In this document: positions 10,546 to 17,954 of the stretch, piece after piece
Layout: each line of letters opens with the position of its first letter
Numbering within the stretch: the first letter of the stretch is position 1
Assembly (NCBI GenBank): GCA_015061885.1
Contig: SUVS01000026.1
Span: 1 to 40,689, forward strand
Origin: Lentisphaerota bacterium
Lineage (GTDB): Bacteria > Verrucomicrobiota > Lentisphaeria > Victivallales > Victivallaceae
Reading direction: 5' to 3'
DNA length: 40,689 nt
Program-made: the position numbers and the translations under genes
The notes under the pieces: model-generated
The model's input: the letters and a program-made list of their open reading frames with translations, nothing else
What the model was told of the DNA's origin: nothing
The model's database searches: none

Positions 10546-10800
10546 GTTTTAAAAAGCTCCAATACAAAAGTTAATCATGCAGCTTTTTACTGACCTATCC
10601 GTATCGGGAACAGAGCCTTTGAAAAAATATATCAAGGTAATATACAACTTAAAGTCTGGTTTTTCAATATAAATTCTTTATATTTACGATACTATATGGC
10701 AATATTATTTGATTTTCAGCGGTATTCTCTGAAAATCGCTTGTTGTCGGACGGGTCGGACGGCGGCATTGACTAATATTGCCCGGCGGCAACTTTTTTAT

Positions 10801-10828
10801 TTGCAATATTTTTTTGCTATGTTATATT
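10801..10828 (+). promoter_or_regulatory. Promoter of the 115-residue unknown gene leader
   Basis: TTGCAA (10801-10806), 16-nt spacer, TATATT (10823-10828). The predicted transcript carries an unusually long leader of about 260 nt before the ATG at 11097. Confidence 0.5.
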
Positions 10829-10837
10829 ACTTTGAAA

Positions 10838-11080
10838 GATTTTAGAGCAAAGGAGCATATAAACACTTTTTTTGAGCAATATTTAAATTATATATACATA
10901 CTGAATTGTAAACCACCGTCATCAGAATTCGCACCTCTTTAACAGGCGTTTTACAAATTCCAATTTGCAATATCGGTGTGTCATGCCGACAAAGCATGGC
11001 ACATTCTGGTGTTGTGTGGGATTTGTACGCAGTGCGAAGCGTTGATGACGGGCACATCATCTGGAATGTGCCTTTTTTAT
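10838..11080 (+). ncRNA. Structured leader or small RNA ending in an intrinsic terminator
   Basis: Between the promoter at 10801-10828 and the ATG at 11097 are, in order: pairing TTGTAAA/TTTACAA (10906-10912/10950-10956); a small palindrome near 10954-10967; a 10-bp hairpin with one G-U pair (about 10978-10987/10995-11004); and a terminator hairpin GGCACAT/ATGTGCC (11051-11057/11066-11072) followed by six T. GGCACATTC at 10998-11006 is also complementary to 11064-11072, so it could compete with the terminator. This is what an attenuator or riboswitch would look like, but I match it to no known class. It could equally be an independent small RNA. Confidence 0.45.
11051..11078 (+). terminator. 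Intrinsic terminator within the leader
   Basis: A 7-bp GC-rich stem with 8-nt loop followed by TTTTTT (11073-11078), located only about 18 nt before the start codon at 11097. Confidence 0.7.
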
Positions 11081-11096
11081 TGCAGGAGTTATACTT

Positions 11097-11444
11097 ATGC
11101 CAGACAAACTCAACGACTTTGAAAAACGGCTGCTCGGCAAGTGCCGCAGGCGGGAAAAAAGATTATTTTCTGCCTGGCTCGAAGCGATAAAAACCTCCCC
11201 CCGCCTTGCCCGGCACTGCCATTATCTGAACGCTTTTCCGCCCACCACCTGGGCAATACTGCTTTCTTACCATGCTGAATTTTTCAACATAGCTCCGGTT
11301 CACAAATTTTCCACTATCGACTGGTATTGGGTATTGCTTTACCAAAGTCAATTTATCAAATACTGCCCGTGCGTTGATGAGTTCAACGAATTGCAGAAAA
11401 AATTTTTAGTGAAAAACAATCCACACCTTGCGGAATATTTTTGA
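11097..11444 (+). CDS. Unknown 115-residue soluble protein
   Basis: I do not recognise this protein. It begins MPDKLNDFEKRLLGK, is rich in basic and aromatic residues (KCRRREKRLFSAWLEAIK, IDWYWVLLYQ) and ends LVKNNPHLAEYF. There is no signal peptide or membrane segment, and it looks helical. GGAG stands 9 nt before the ATG. The gene is unusual in its context: alone on its strand, behind a long structured leader with a terminator. It converges on the isomerase gene with a 30-bp gap. Confidence 0.65.
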   Translation: MPDKLNDFEKRLLGKCRRREKRLFSAWLEAIKTSPRLARHCHYLNAFPPTTWAILLSYHAEFFNIAPVHKFSTIDWYWVLLYQSQFIKYCPCVDEFNELQKKFLVKNNPHLAEYF

Positions 11445-11474
11445 ACAGCAAAAATTTACCGCCGTTTGCATAAA

Positions 11475-12392
11475 TCAAAAGCCCAGTTTGCGGAAAGTAT
11501 CTGCCAGTTTTCTTATAGAATAACCGCCCACCGGTGCCAGCAGTCTGCCCGCCCAGTTATCGCCGTAGTCCATCGTAACTTCAGTTTGATAGGATTCCAT
11601 GCGGGGGCAGTTTTTCAGTTTAGGAATGAGTTCAGCCCAGTTTATCGTGCCGTCAAAAGGCATACCATGCAGATCGCCGTAACCGGTGTTATCATGAATA
11701 TGACAAGTTACGACTTGGCTCTGCATCGTTTCGAGTGCATCATCTTCCTGCTCCACGCCGTTTTCCCACCAGCATTTGGCAAAGTAAGGTTCGTATTTAT
11801 CCAATGTTTTGCCGGGGGCACTTGCCATACAGTGGGCGTGCCCGGTATCATAACACGCTCCCATATTGGGGTGATTGCCGAAGTGATTTATCAACTTCAT
11901 CACTTCTTTGGCGGAATTGGGTTTTTCAAAACTGTTTTCCACGGCTATGACCATATTGAGTTTTTCCGCTTCCGGCAGCAGCAGTTCCAGCGTTTTCAAC
12001 GCCAGATCACGCAAAATATCCAGCGAAATGCGATCGTAGCAATAATGAGCGGCGCCAACATGCACCACATAGCTTCTGCACTTGAACTCCGCTGCAATAT
12101 TCATTGCCTTGATGTGATCGTTTACCATCCCCTGCCGGCGATCAGGATCGACAGTGTTCATATCAAAACCGCGTCCATCCAAACCATGCACGGCAGAAAA
12201 TTCCACCTGCATATCTTTGCAGACGCCTTTCAGGAATTTCACCTGATCCGGATCAAGCAACATATTTTTCAGCATTTCGTCGGTAATCACAAAATAACGG
12301 CATGAATTATCGACAAATTCCCGCATCGTCCGATAAAAATCCTCCCGGGAAAGTTTTTGCCACCGGTAATAGTAATGAAGATGTTTTTCCAT
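11475..12392 (-). CDS. Sugar phosphate isomerase/epimerase-like TIM-barrel protein
   Basis: A 305-residue member of the AP-endonuclease-2/xylose-isomerase-like TIM-barrel family. The usual metal-site residues are visible in order: Glu in IAVENSF, Asp and His in CYDTGHAH, His in TCHIHDN and the late Glu in YQTEVTMD. Relatives isomerise or epimerise keto-sugars (for example tagatose or erythrulose epimerases, inosose-type enzymes); the substrate cannot be deduced. A GGGAG about 12 nt before the ATG gives a somewhat distant ribosome site. A promoter with perfect spacing lies at 12458-12430. Confidence 0.85.
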   Translation of the reverse strand: MEKHLHYYYRWQKLSREDFYRTMREFVDNSCRYFVITDEMLKNMLLDPDQVKFLKGVCKDMQVEFSAVHGLDGRGFDMNTVDPDRRQGMVNDHIKAMNIAAEFKCRSYVVHVGAAHYCYDRISLDILRDLALKTLELLLPEAEKLNMVIAVENSFEKPNSAKEVMKLINHFGNHPNMGACYDTGHAHCMASAPGKTLDKYEPYFAKCWWENGVEQEDDALETMQSQVVTCHIHDNTGYGDLHGMPFDGTINWAELIPKLKNCPRMESYQTEVTMDYGDNWAGRLLAPVGGYSIRKLADTFRKLGF

Positions 12393-12429
12393 AAGTATTC
12401 AACTCCCGACAATACCATTAAGTATGATT

Positions 12430-12458
12430 AAGATACCACGCCGCTTGAGATATTGCAA
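12430..12458 (-). promoter_or_regulatory. Promoter of the TIM-barrel isomerase gene
   Basis: Minus strand TTGCAA (12458-12453), 17-nt spacer, TATCTT (12435-12430). Confidence 0.6.
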
Positions 12459-12496
12459 ACAGCAGTTTGGCAAATCCTGAATAAAAATACAACCAC

Positions 12497-12538
12497 AAAA
12501 AAATCAGCCGAAGCAGTAAATTTTCCACTCCGGCTGAC
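12497..12538 (-). terminator. Terminator of the symporter gene
   Basis: Stem TCAGCCG/CGGCTGA (12504-12510 with 12531-12537), extended imperfectly inward and followed on the minus strand by seven T. It ends about 50 nt past the symporter stop. Confidence 0.8.
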
Positions 12539-12546
12539 CTCTGACT

Positions 12547-14124
12547 TTACAAGTATTGATTTTTCACTGTTTTTTCGACAGCCTTTTCCGCAATATCTTC
12601 GGTCGCCAGCCGTGCTTTATCAAAAACAGCCAGCACTTCAGCTCCGGGCTTTTTGCTCAAAAGCGATACCACCACCGTTGCGACCATACCGGCAAAGAAA
12701 CCGGGGATGATTTCGTAAATCGCCGTCCAGCTCATGAAAGCATACCACAGAGCGTCCACTGCAAACCCCGCCACAATACCGGCAAGTGCCCCATTGTAGG
12801 TCATGCGTTTCCAGAAAAGAGCCAGAATAATGACCGGCCCGAAAGCTGAACCGAACCCTGCCCACGCACAGGATACCAGCCCCATAATGCCTTTGCAGGA
12901 AGGACTGGCGGCAATAAAGAATGCCACCGCAGCGATTACTACTACAATGATTCTGCCAGCCCAGAGCATCTCCCGGTCGGAAGCATTTTTGCGGAACAGG
13001 GGCTTGTAAAGGTCGGAAGCAAATGCCGAAGCCGATGCCAGCAACTGACTGTCGGCCGTACTCATTGCCGCCGCCAGAATCGCCGACAGCAGGATACCGG
13101 CACAGAATGTGGCAACTGCCATCAGACCGATATTGTTGCCGATCCATTCAAAGACATTGCGTACCATGTTGATAAAGACCAATGTTTCCGCATCTTTGCT
13201 TTTGGTCAGAACATCGCCCAGAAAGCGTCTGCCGAGCAAACCTACCAGCGAAGTCACCAGCAGAATCAGAAAGAGCCAGCTGCAGCCGACAATGCGGGAT
13301 TTTTTCATCTCTTTTTCACTCTTGACCGAAAAATATCTGATCAGGATGTGGGGCATACCAAAGTAGCCCAATCCCCAGCCCAGACCGGAAATAATATCGC
13401 TGATACTCTTCCAGTTGAAACTGCCGCCGGAAAGAATATCGTAGTAATTACCGGGCAGAACCACTTGCGGAGCAACAAATCCGGGAGACTTCATCATAAC
13501 CGCCGCCAGAATGGGTATAAGCATCAAAGCTCCCAGCATAAGCATACCCTGAAAAAAGTCCGTCCAGCACACGGCATTATATCCGCCGAGGAATGTGTAA
13601 ACTACAATAACAACACTGGCAATTATCATGGCAGTTTTGGGCTCCATGCCTAAAACTGTATTGAAAAGTGTACCGCAGGCGTAGAGGCTTGAAGCAGTAT
13701 ATACGCAGTATGTTGCCACAAAAACCAATGCCGAAATCACCATGATGCCCTTGCGGTCGGTGCAAAAACGACTGGTCAGGAATTGCGGTATGGTGATCGC
13801 ATCACCGGCGACAATGGAATATCTTCTCAAGACCGGAGCCACCCAGTTCCACGCGGCAAAAGTCCCCAGAAACAACCCGACGGCGATCCATATCTGCCCC
13901 ATTCCGGCAAGATAAATACTACCGGGCAATCCCATAAGCACCCACGCACTCATGTCGGAAGCTCCGGCAGAGAGAGCCGAAACCCAGCCGTTCATATTCC
14001 GGTTGCCGAGAAAATACTCTTTTTCCGTACCGCCGCCGCGACGGCTTTGCCAGAAAAAGTAAACACCGATCGCCAGAACCAACACAAAGTAGCAGAGCAA
14101 AGCTACCAGTTCAATTACATTCAT
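12547..14124 (-). CDS. putP: Sodium:solute symporter, PutP-like
   Basis: A 525-residue SSS-family transporter with about 13 membrane helices. The PutP-type segment SAGASDMSAWVLMGLPGS in helix 2 and the family stretch GGYNAVCWTDFFQGMLML are present, as is TADSQLLASAS in helix 8 (Na+ site region). It most resembles Na+/proline symporters, though related SSS members carry other solutes. Three ATGs compete. I choose 14124 because GGAG at 14137-14134 is 9 nt away, against only 3 nt for 14130. A promoter lies at 14197-14169, back to back with the MFS promoter. A good terminator follows. Confidence 0.85.
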   Translation of the reverse strand: MNVIELVALLCYFVLVLAIGVYFFWQSRRGGGTEKEYFLGNRNMNGWVSALSAGASDMSAWVLMGLPGSIYLAGMGQIWIAVGLFLGTFAAWNWVAPVLRRYSIVAGDAITIPQFLTSRFCTDRKGIMVISALVFVATYCVYTASSLYACGTLFNTVLGMEPKTAMIIASVVIVVYTFLGGYNAVCWTDFFQGMLMLGALMLIPILAAVMMKSPGFVAPQVVLPGNYYDILSGGSFNWKSISDIISGLGWGLGYFGMPHILIRYFSVKSEKEMKKSRIVGCSWLFLILLVTSLVGLLGRRFLGDVLTKSKDAETLVFINMVRNVFEWIGNNIGLMAVATFCAGILLSAILAAAMSTADSQLLASASAFASDLYKPLFRKNASDREMLWAGRIIVVVIAAVAFFIAASPSCKGIMGLVSCAWAGFGSAFGPVIILALFWKRMTYNGALAGIVAGFAVDALWYAFMSWTAIYEIIPGFFAGMVATVVVSLLSKKPGAEVLAVFDKARLATEDIAEKAVEKTVKNQYL

Positions 14125-14168
14125 TCCCATTTTCTCCGTAATAATTTTAAGCATATTATGAACTGTTT

Positions 14169-14197
14169 AATATAACATCTCTGACAGACTATTACAA
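14169..14197 (-). promoter_or_regulatory. Promoter of the putP-like gene
   Basis: Minus strand TTGTAA (14197-14192), 17-nt spacer, TATATT (14174-14169). Confidence 0.65.
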
Positions 14198-14216
14198 ATA
14201 ATAAACACGTTTTAAC

Positions 14217-14245
14217 TTGACAATCGTTTGAAAAAGCTGTATATT
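14217..14245 (+). promoter_or_regulatory. Promoter of the MFS transporter gene
   Basis: TTGACA (14217-14222), 17-nt spacer, TATATT (14240-14245). Its -35 box is 19 bp from that of the divergent symporter promoter. Confidence 0.8.
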
Positions 14246-14296
14246 AACCGGATGTAATAAACTCCGCAACAAAATAGATTTAAGGATTTTTATCAA

Positions 14297-15556
14297 ATGG
14301 AAATTGCCGTTCTTCCGACTCCGCGAGTCAACTGGAAAATGAATCTTTTTATAATCTGGCTTTCGCAATTTCTTGCCATGGTAGGTTTTGGCTGCTGTAT
14401 GCCGTTCATTCCGCTGCTGCTCAAAGAAAATCTGCATATTGATGACCCTAATGTGCGTGGAGTCTATACGAGTATCTACTATCTGGCTTCGATGTTGAGT
14501 CTTTGTGTTGCCACCAGTGTCTGGGGGGTGCTTGCAGACCGCTTCGGGCGTAAACTCATGCTGCTGCGGGCAAGTTACGCCGCGGCACTCTTTTACCCGC
14601 TGTTGGCTTTTGCCCCCAACTTCTGGGTGCTGGCTTCGATCCGTTTTGTCTGCTCATTCTTTTCCGGCACGGTGAACCCGGCTCAAACTCTGCTGATTGC
14701 CACCAGTCCGAGCGAAAAACACGGCTGGGTACTCGGTGTTTTGAGTACGGCTGTTTCCAGCGGCAATATGCTTGGGTATCTGCTTGGCGGGTTGCTGGTT
14801 GACCGTTTCGGCTACACATGTGCGTTTGTTACCTGCGGTGCGATCTATCTGACAAGTGCAATTCTGGTGCATATCTTTGCCAGAGATGACTTCAGCGTGG
14901 CACTGGCGAAAAAACAGCGGGCCAAATCACCGCACAAGTTCAAAGATGTTGCCACTCCGGCAGTCATCTGGCTTTTGGTGATGTTTCTGCTGGTCGGGGT
15001 TTCCACGCGTCTTATCCAGCCCTACATGGCTCTGCTGGTGGAAAGAGTTCAGGCGGAACGGGCGGCGTTTTACACCGGGATCGTCAGTTCAGCGTCTTCG
15101 CTGGGCGGATTTTTCTCCGGCTTGTGTCTGGGGTGGCTTTGCGACCGGTTTGCTCCGCGTAAACTCCTGCTGCCGCTGTTGATAATCGGCGGCATATTCA
15201 CTGCGGCTATGGCGTATTCTACCAACATTGCCATGCTTATCATCACCAAATTTGTTGCGGCATTTGCCGGCGGCGGGATCAAACCGGTTCTTCAGCTTAT
15301 GCTGACCAAGATCACCCGTCCGGAACTGCGCGGCACATACTTCGGCTGGTCGGGCAGTGTGAATACCGCCGGGGGGATCGTCTGTTCTTTTCTCGGCGGC
15401 TCGGTGATCTGGCTTACCGATGTGCGTGGAGTCTATATGGCGGCGGCATTGATCCTTATTATAATGATCCCGCTGATGATCCCCACCGTGCGGGCAATCA
15501 AAAAAGAGTTTGTGGTCGATCCGGACGCAACGGCAAAAGATCTGAAAAAAGAATAA
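14297..15556 (+). CDS. Major facilitator superfamily transporter
   Basis: A 419-residue protein with 12 predicted membrane helices in two halves. The MFS signature loop between helices 2 and 3 reads GVLADRFGRKLMLL, with a related loop in the second half (GWLCDRFAPRKLLLPL). The overall pattern (PFIPLLLKENLHI, NPAQTLLIATSPSEKHG) resembles drug-efflux type MFS proteins such as the TetA/MdtG group, but the substrate is not determinable. AAGGA precedes the ATG by about 12 nt. It is divergent from the symporter gene. No clear terminator follows; a short sequence motif after the stop recurs after the AAC(3)-like gene. Confidence 0.88.
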   Translation: MEIAVLPTPRVNWKMNLFIIWLSQFLAMVGFGCCMPFIPLLLKENLHIDDPNVRGVYTSIYYLASMLSLCVATSVWGVLADRFGRKLMLLRASYAAALFYPLLAFAPNFWVLASIRFVCSFFSGTVNPAQTLLIATSPSEKHGWVLGVLSTAVSSGNMLGYLLGGLLVDRFGYTCAFVTCGAIYLTSAILVHIFARDDFSVALAKKQRAKSPHKFKDVATPAVIWLLVMFLLVGVSTRLIQPYMALLVERVQAERAAFYTGIVSSASSLGGFFSGLCLGWLCDRFAPRKLLLPLLIIGGIFTAAMAYSTNIAMLIITKFVAAFAGGGIKPVLQLMLTKITRPELRGTYFGWSGSVNTAGGIVCSFLGGSVIWLTDVRGVYMAAALILIIMIPLMIPTVRAIKKEFVVDPDATAKDLKKE

Positions 15557-15683
15557 AGTGATTTTCCGTGCAGCATTTGCTTTGTCAGATTGTCAGTATA
15601 AAGTAAACGAACCGGACACCCTGCCGGATACCGGTATTGTTTTGACCGTACACATATCAAAGCAAAAAAAAGAGAAATAAAAT

Positions 15684-15712
15684 TTGCCATTTATTTACAA
15701 GCAAGATATATT
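15684..15712 (+). promoter_or_regulatory. Promoter of the 167-residue lipoprotein gene
   Basis: TTGCCA (15684-15689), 17-nt spacer, TATATT (15707-15712). The leader contains a small hairpin GTCAGAA/TTCTGAC (about 15723-15746). Confidence 0.7.
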
Positions 15713-15768
15713 ACTCTTTGAAGTCAGAAACGGTGGGGCTTCTGACAAAAATTGAAAGGTTTAAAATC

Positions 15769-16272
15769 ATGAAAAAAATTTTTATTCTCGTTGCAATGGC
15801 AGTTGCCGCAGTTGTAATGACCGGCTGTACCACTACAACCACCAGCGACGGTGCAAGTCTTATGCCTACACCCAAGTCCACCCATCCCGGTTACGAAGCC
15901 CAGTATGATCTCAAGGCACAGAGAGTTTCCGGCAAAGCAACTATTCATGTTCTCTTCGGTCTGATCGCCTGGGGGGCTGACGGTTTTGCCGACAATTCCG
16001 AACTTTCCACCTTCAGTTTTCTGCCGTCTTCTTCCAACTTTGCCAAAAGTGCGGCTGTTTACAACACCTGCCAGGCGAACAAAGTTGATACTTTGGTTGG
16101 AACCCGTTATCGCGTAACGACCACTGACTATGTTGTTTACAAAAATGTCAAGTGCGAAGTTGCCGGTTTCCCCGCCACCATGGTTGGTGCAAAACTCAAG
16201 AAGGCCTATGTTGTTCCGGGCGGCAATCCTGCCATTCTGTGGAGTGCAGAAAAGCCCACTGTTTTGAAGTAA
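15769..16272 (+). CDS. Small lipoprotein of unknown function
   Basis: A 167-residue protein starting at ATG 15769 with GAAAGG about 8 nt upstream; an in-frame ATG at 15718 lies too close to the promoter. MKKIFILVAMAVAAVVMTGC is a clear lipoprotein signal with lipobox MTGC. The mature part begins with Thr/Ser-rich residues and contains HVLFGLIAWGADGFADN, TCQANKVDTLVGTRYRVT and a short beta-rich end. This layout is reminiscent of TRL-like or DUF6567-type small lipoproteins, but I cannot assign it firmly. It is probably membrane-anchored in the periplasm, with its own promoter and terminator (monocistronic). Confidence 0.8.
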   Translation: MKKIFILVAMAVAAVVMTGCTTTTTSDGASLMPTPKSTHPGYEAQYDLKAQRVSGKATIHVLFGLIAWGADGFADNSELSTFSFLPSSSNFAKSAAVYNTCQANKVDTLVGTRYRVTTTDYVVYKNVKCEVAGFPATMVGAKLKKAYVVPGGNPAILWSAEKPTVLK

Positions 16273-16300
16273 TAAAAACTGTAAATCCGTTCCCCACACA

Positions 16301-16333
16301 CAAAACCTCCGTTACGGCGGGGGTTTTTTGTTT
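16301..16333 (+). terminator. Terminator of the lipoprotein gene
   Basis: An AAAACCTCCG arm pairs with a CGGCGGGGGTTTT arm around a TTA loop, ending in six T. It starts about 30 nt past the stop. Confidence 0.75.
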
Positions 16334-16341
16334 TACATTAT

Positions 16342-16369
16342 TTGCATAAACTGTAAATCATGCTACTTT
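16342..16369 (+). promoter_or_regulatory. Possible promoter of the AAC(3)-like gene
   Basis: TTGCAT (16342-16347), 16-nt spacer, TACTTT (16364-16369). This is a weaker match than the other promoters. Confidence 0.4.
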
Positions 16370-16412
16370 TAGGGATGAACTCAAGTAAAATCAGTTATCG
16401 GGAGATTTTTTG

Positions 16413-17204
16413 ATGAAATACGATATTGATAAATTGGTGCATGATTTACAAGTTCTCGGGGTTAAAAAAGGCGACACACTGCTGGTTCACAGCGGATTCC
16501 GTACTATCAATGCCGAAAATCCCCTGCAAGTTATTGAAGCGTTGGAACAAGCCATCGGCAGTGAAGGCACGCTGGTTATGCCCTCATTCCCCGGCGGCTC
16601 GGAATTCATGCTGGCCCAGGCCGGAACAGTCGTTGATATCCGCAACCGCAAAAGTGACTGTGGCGTGATTACCGAAACCTTCCGCAAGCTCCCCGGCGTA
16701 AAACGCTCTTTGAGCCCCGGTCATTGCATGGCGGCAAGGGGCAGAAAAGCCGCCGAAATCCTTGCCGGACACGAAAAATGCTGTGTTTCCGCCGGCAAAG
16801 GTTCGCCGTTTGAAAAAATCATTGATCTGCACGGCAAAATACTGCTTATCGGTACGGGCAATGACCACAACACCACCTTGCATTATGTGGAAAATACCCA
16901 CGGAGCCCCCACGGTTTGTGCCATTTGGTTTTATCCTTCGGTCATCGACGAAAACGGCAGACAGATTCTGGTGCCGACCTTCCCGCACATGCCGGGTATG
17001 CCGCGTGATTACACCAAAGTCGATCCGATCCTGACCGGAGCCGGACTTCAGATCAACGGCAAAGTCGGCGATGCCGAAGCCAGACTCATTGACGCTTATC
17101 AGATGAATGAGCTTATTGGCGGCATGATCGAAAAAGACCATACTTTCCTGATAAAAAAATTTGATCCGGATGCAAGAATTCGGTCTGTTCTGCCGACTGA
17201 ATGA
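16413..17204 (+). CDS. Aminoglycoside 3-N-acetyltransferase (AAC(3)) family protein
   Basis: A 263-residue protein of the antibiotic N-acetyltransferase fold. Family landmarks: GVKKGDTLLVHSGFRTI near the N terminus, EGTLVMPSF, RSLSPGHCMAARG (conserved His region), GSPFEKIIDLHGKILLIG and HNTTLHYVE. The ATG at 16413 has GGGAG 8-9 nt upstream; a TTG immediately before it is a less likely start. Distant chromosomal members of this family are common and many do not act on aminoglycosides (some acetylate cell-surface sugars or peptides), so resistance should not be assumed. The DUF454 gene follows 54 bp downstream. Confidence 0.85.
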   Translation: MKYDIDKLVHDLQVLGVKKGDTLLVHSGFRTINAENPLQVIEALEQAIGSEGTLVMPSFPGGSEFMLAQAGTVVDIRNRKSDCGVITETFRKLPGVKRSLSPGHCMAARGRKAAEILAGHEKCCVSAGKGSPFEKIIDLHGKILLIGTGNDHNTTLHYVENTHGAPTVCAIWFYPSVIDENGRQILVPTFPHMPGMPRDYTKVDPILTGAGLQINGKVGDAEARLIDAYQMNELIGGMIEKDHTFLIKKFDPDARIRSVLPTE

Positions 17205-17258
17205 ATATTGTAATTTGCCGTGCAACATTTGTTTTATTTTGCGGTCAAAATAAGATAA

Positions 17259-17618
17259 ATGAAACGGCTTACTTACAGAATATTGGCAATAGTGTGTATA
17301 GTTCTGGGGATAATCGGGGCGTTGCTGCCGGTAATGCCCACTGTGCCTTTTTTGCTGGCGGCTCTGTATTTTGCCGCCGACGAGCCGCAGATACAATCCT
17401 TTATCAACTCCAATGGGCTTTTGAAAAAATATCTGGCGTCCTGTCAGGGCACACATCCGTTGAAACTTTACGAAAAAGTCTTTATACTGTGCGGGTTATG
17501 GTTTTCGCTGGTGATTTCCATCTGTCTGCTTGCCGGTAAAACACATTGGCAGATAGTGCTGGCGGTCATCGGAGTAGTCGTATCTCTTTACATACTGCGT
17601 ATAAAAAACATTAAATAA
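17259..17618 (+). CDS. DUF454 (YbaN-like) inner-membrane protein
   Basis: A 119-residue protein matching the DUF454/YbaN pattern: YRILAIVCIVLGIIGALLPVMPTVPFLLAALYFA, with the characteristic PVMPTVPFLL, then a soluble segment and two closely spaced C-terminal helices. Function is unknown in the family. No convincing ribosome site precedes the ATG, so translation may depend on the upstream AAC(3)-like gene. Confidence 0.85.
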   Translation: MKRLTYRILAIVCIVLGIIGALLPVMPTVPFLLAALYFAADEPQIQSFINSNGLLKKYLASCQGTHPLKLYEKVFILCGLWFSLVISICLLAGKTHWQIVLAVIGVVVSLYILRIKNIK

Positions 17619-17705
17619 ACCTGTAAGAAGTTGTATGATATAACGGAAAGTATGGCAAGGCGGTAAAAACACAATAAAAAATGTAAAAAAATATTATATC
17701 CGGAC

Positions 17706-17734
17706 TTGATTTTTTCTTAATCTTATGTTATAAT
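17706..17734 (+). promoter_or_regulatory. Promoter of the glycoside hydrolase/pseudopilin operon
   Basis: TTGATT (17706-17711), 17-nt spacer, TATAAT (17729-17734). The leader of about 160 nt contains a GGAA...TTCC hairpin (near 17762-17788) and the left arm of a 19-bp inverted repeat. Confidence 0.75.
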
Positions 17735-17803
17735 GTATCAAAATGGCTGTGTTCGCAACGTGGAATACCGGTGATTTTCCGGCAGTTCCCGTTTTGATTA
17801 CGA

Positions 17804-17954
17804 CGCATAATATACATTATGTTAAGTCGTTCTCCTGATGCAACACAAACGCAATAAGAGAGTTATAAAAAAATATCAAAGATTGTAAGGAAAGAAAAAG
17901 ATGGTTTTTTCTGAAAAATTGAGTTCAAACACTTCACATAATGTATATTATGCG
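17804..17954. repeat. Perfect 19-bp inverted repeat bracketing a start codon
   Basis: CGCATAATATACATTATGT (17804-17822) is the exact reverse complement of 17936-17954. Each arm also contains an internal palindrome (CATAAT, 4 nt, ATTATG). The 113-bp interval holds the ribosome site and the ATG at 17901; the second arm lies inside codons 12-18. Confidence 0.9.

Noticed and set aside
10842..11060. 72-residue minus-strand open frame
   Set aside because: No ribosome site and it lies over the structured leader; low-complexity Cys/Thr content without family features.
16413..17204. Aminoglycoside resistance gene in the strict sense
   Set aside because: The family match is clear, but chromosomal members often have other substrates; resistance is not supported by sequence reading alone.
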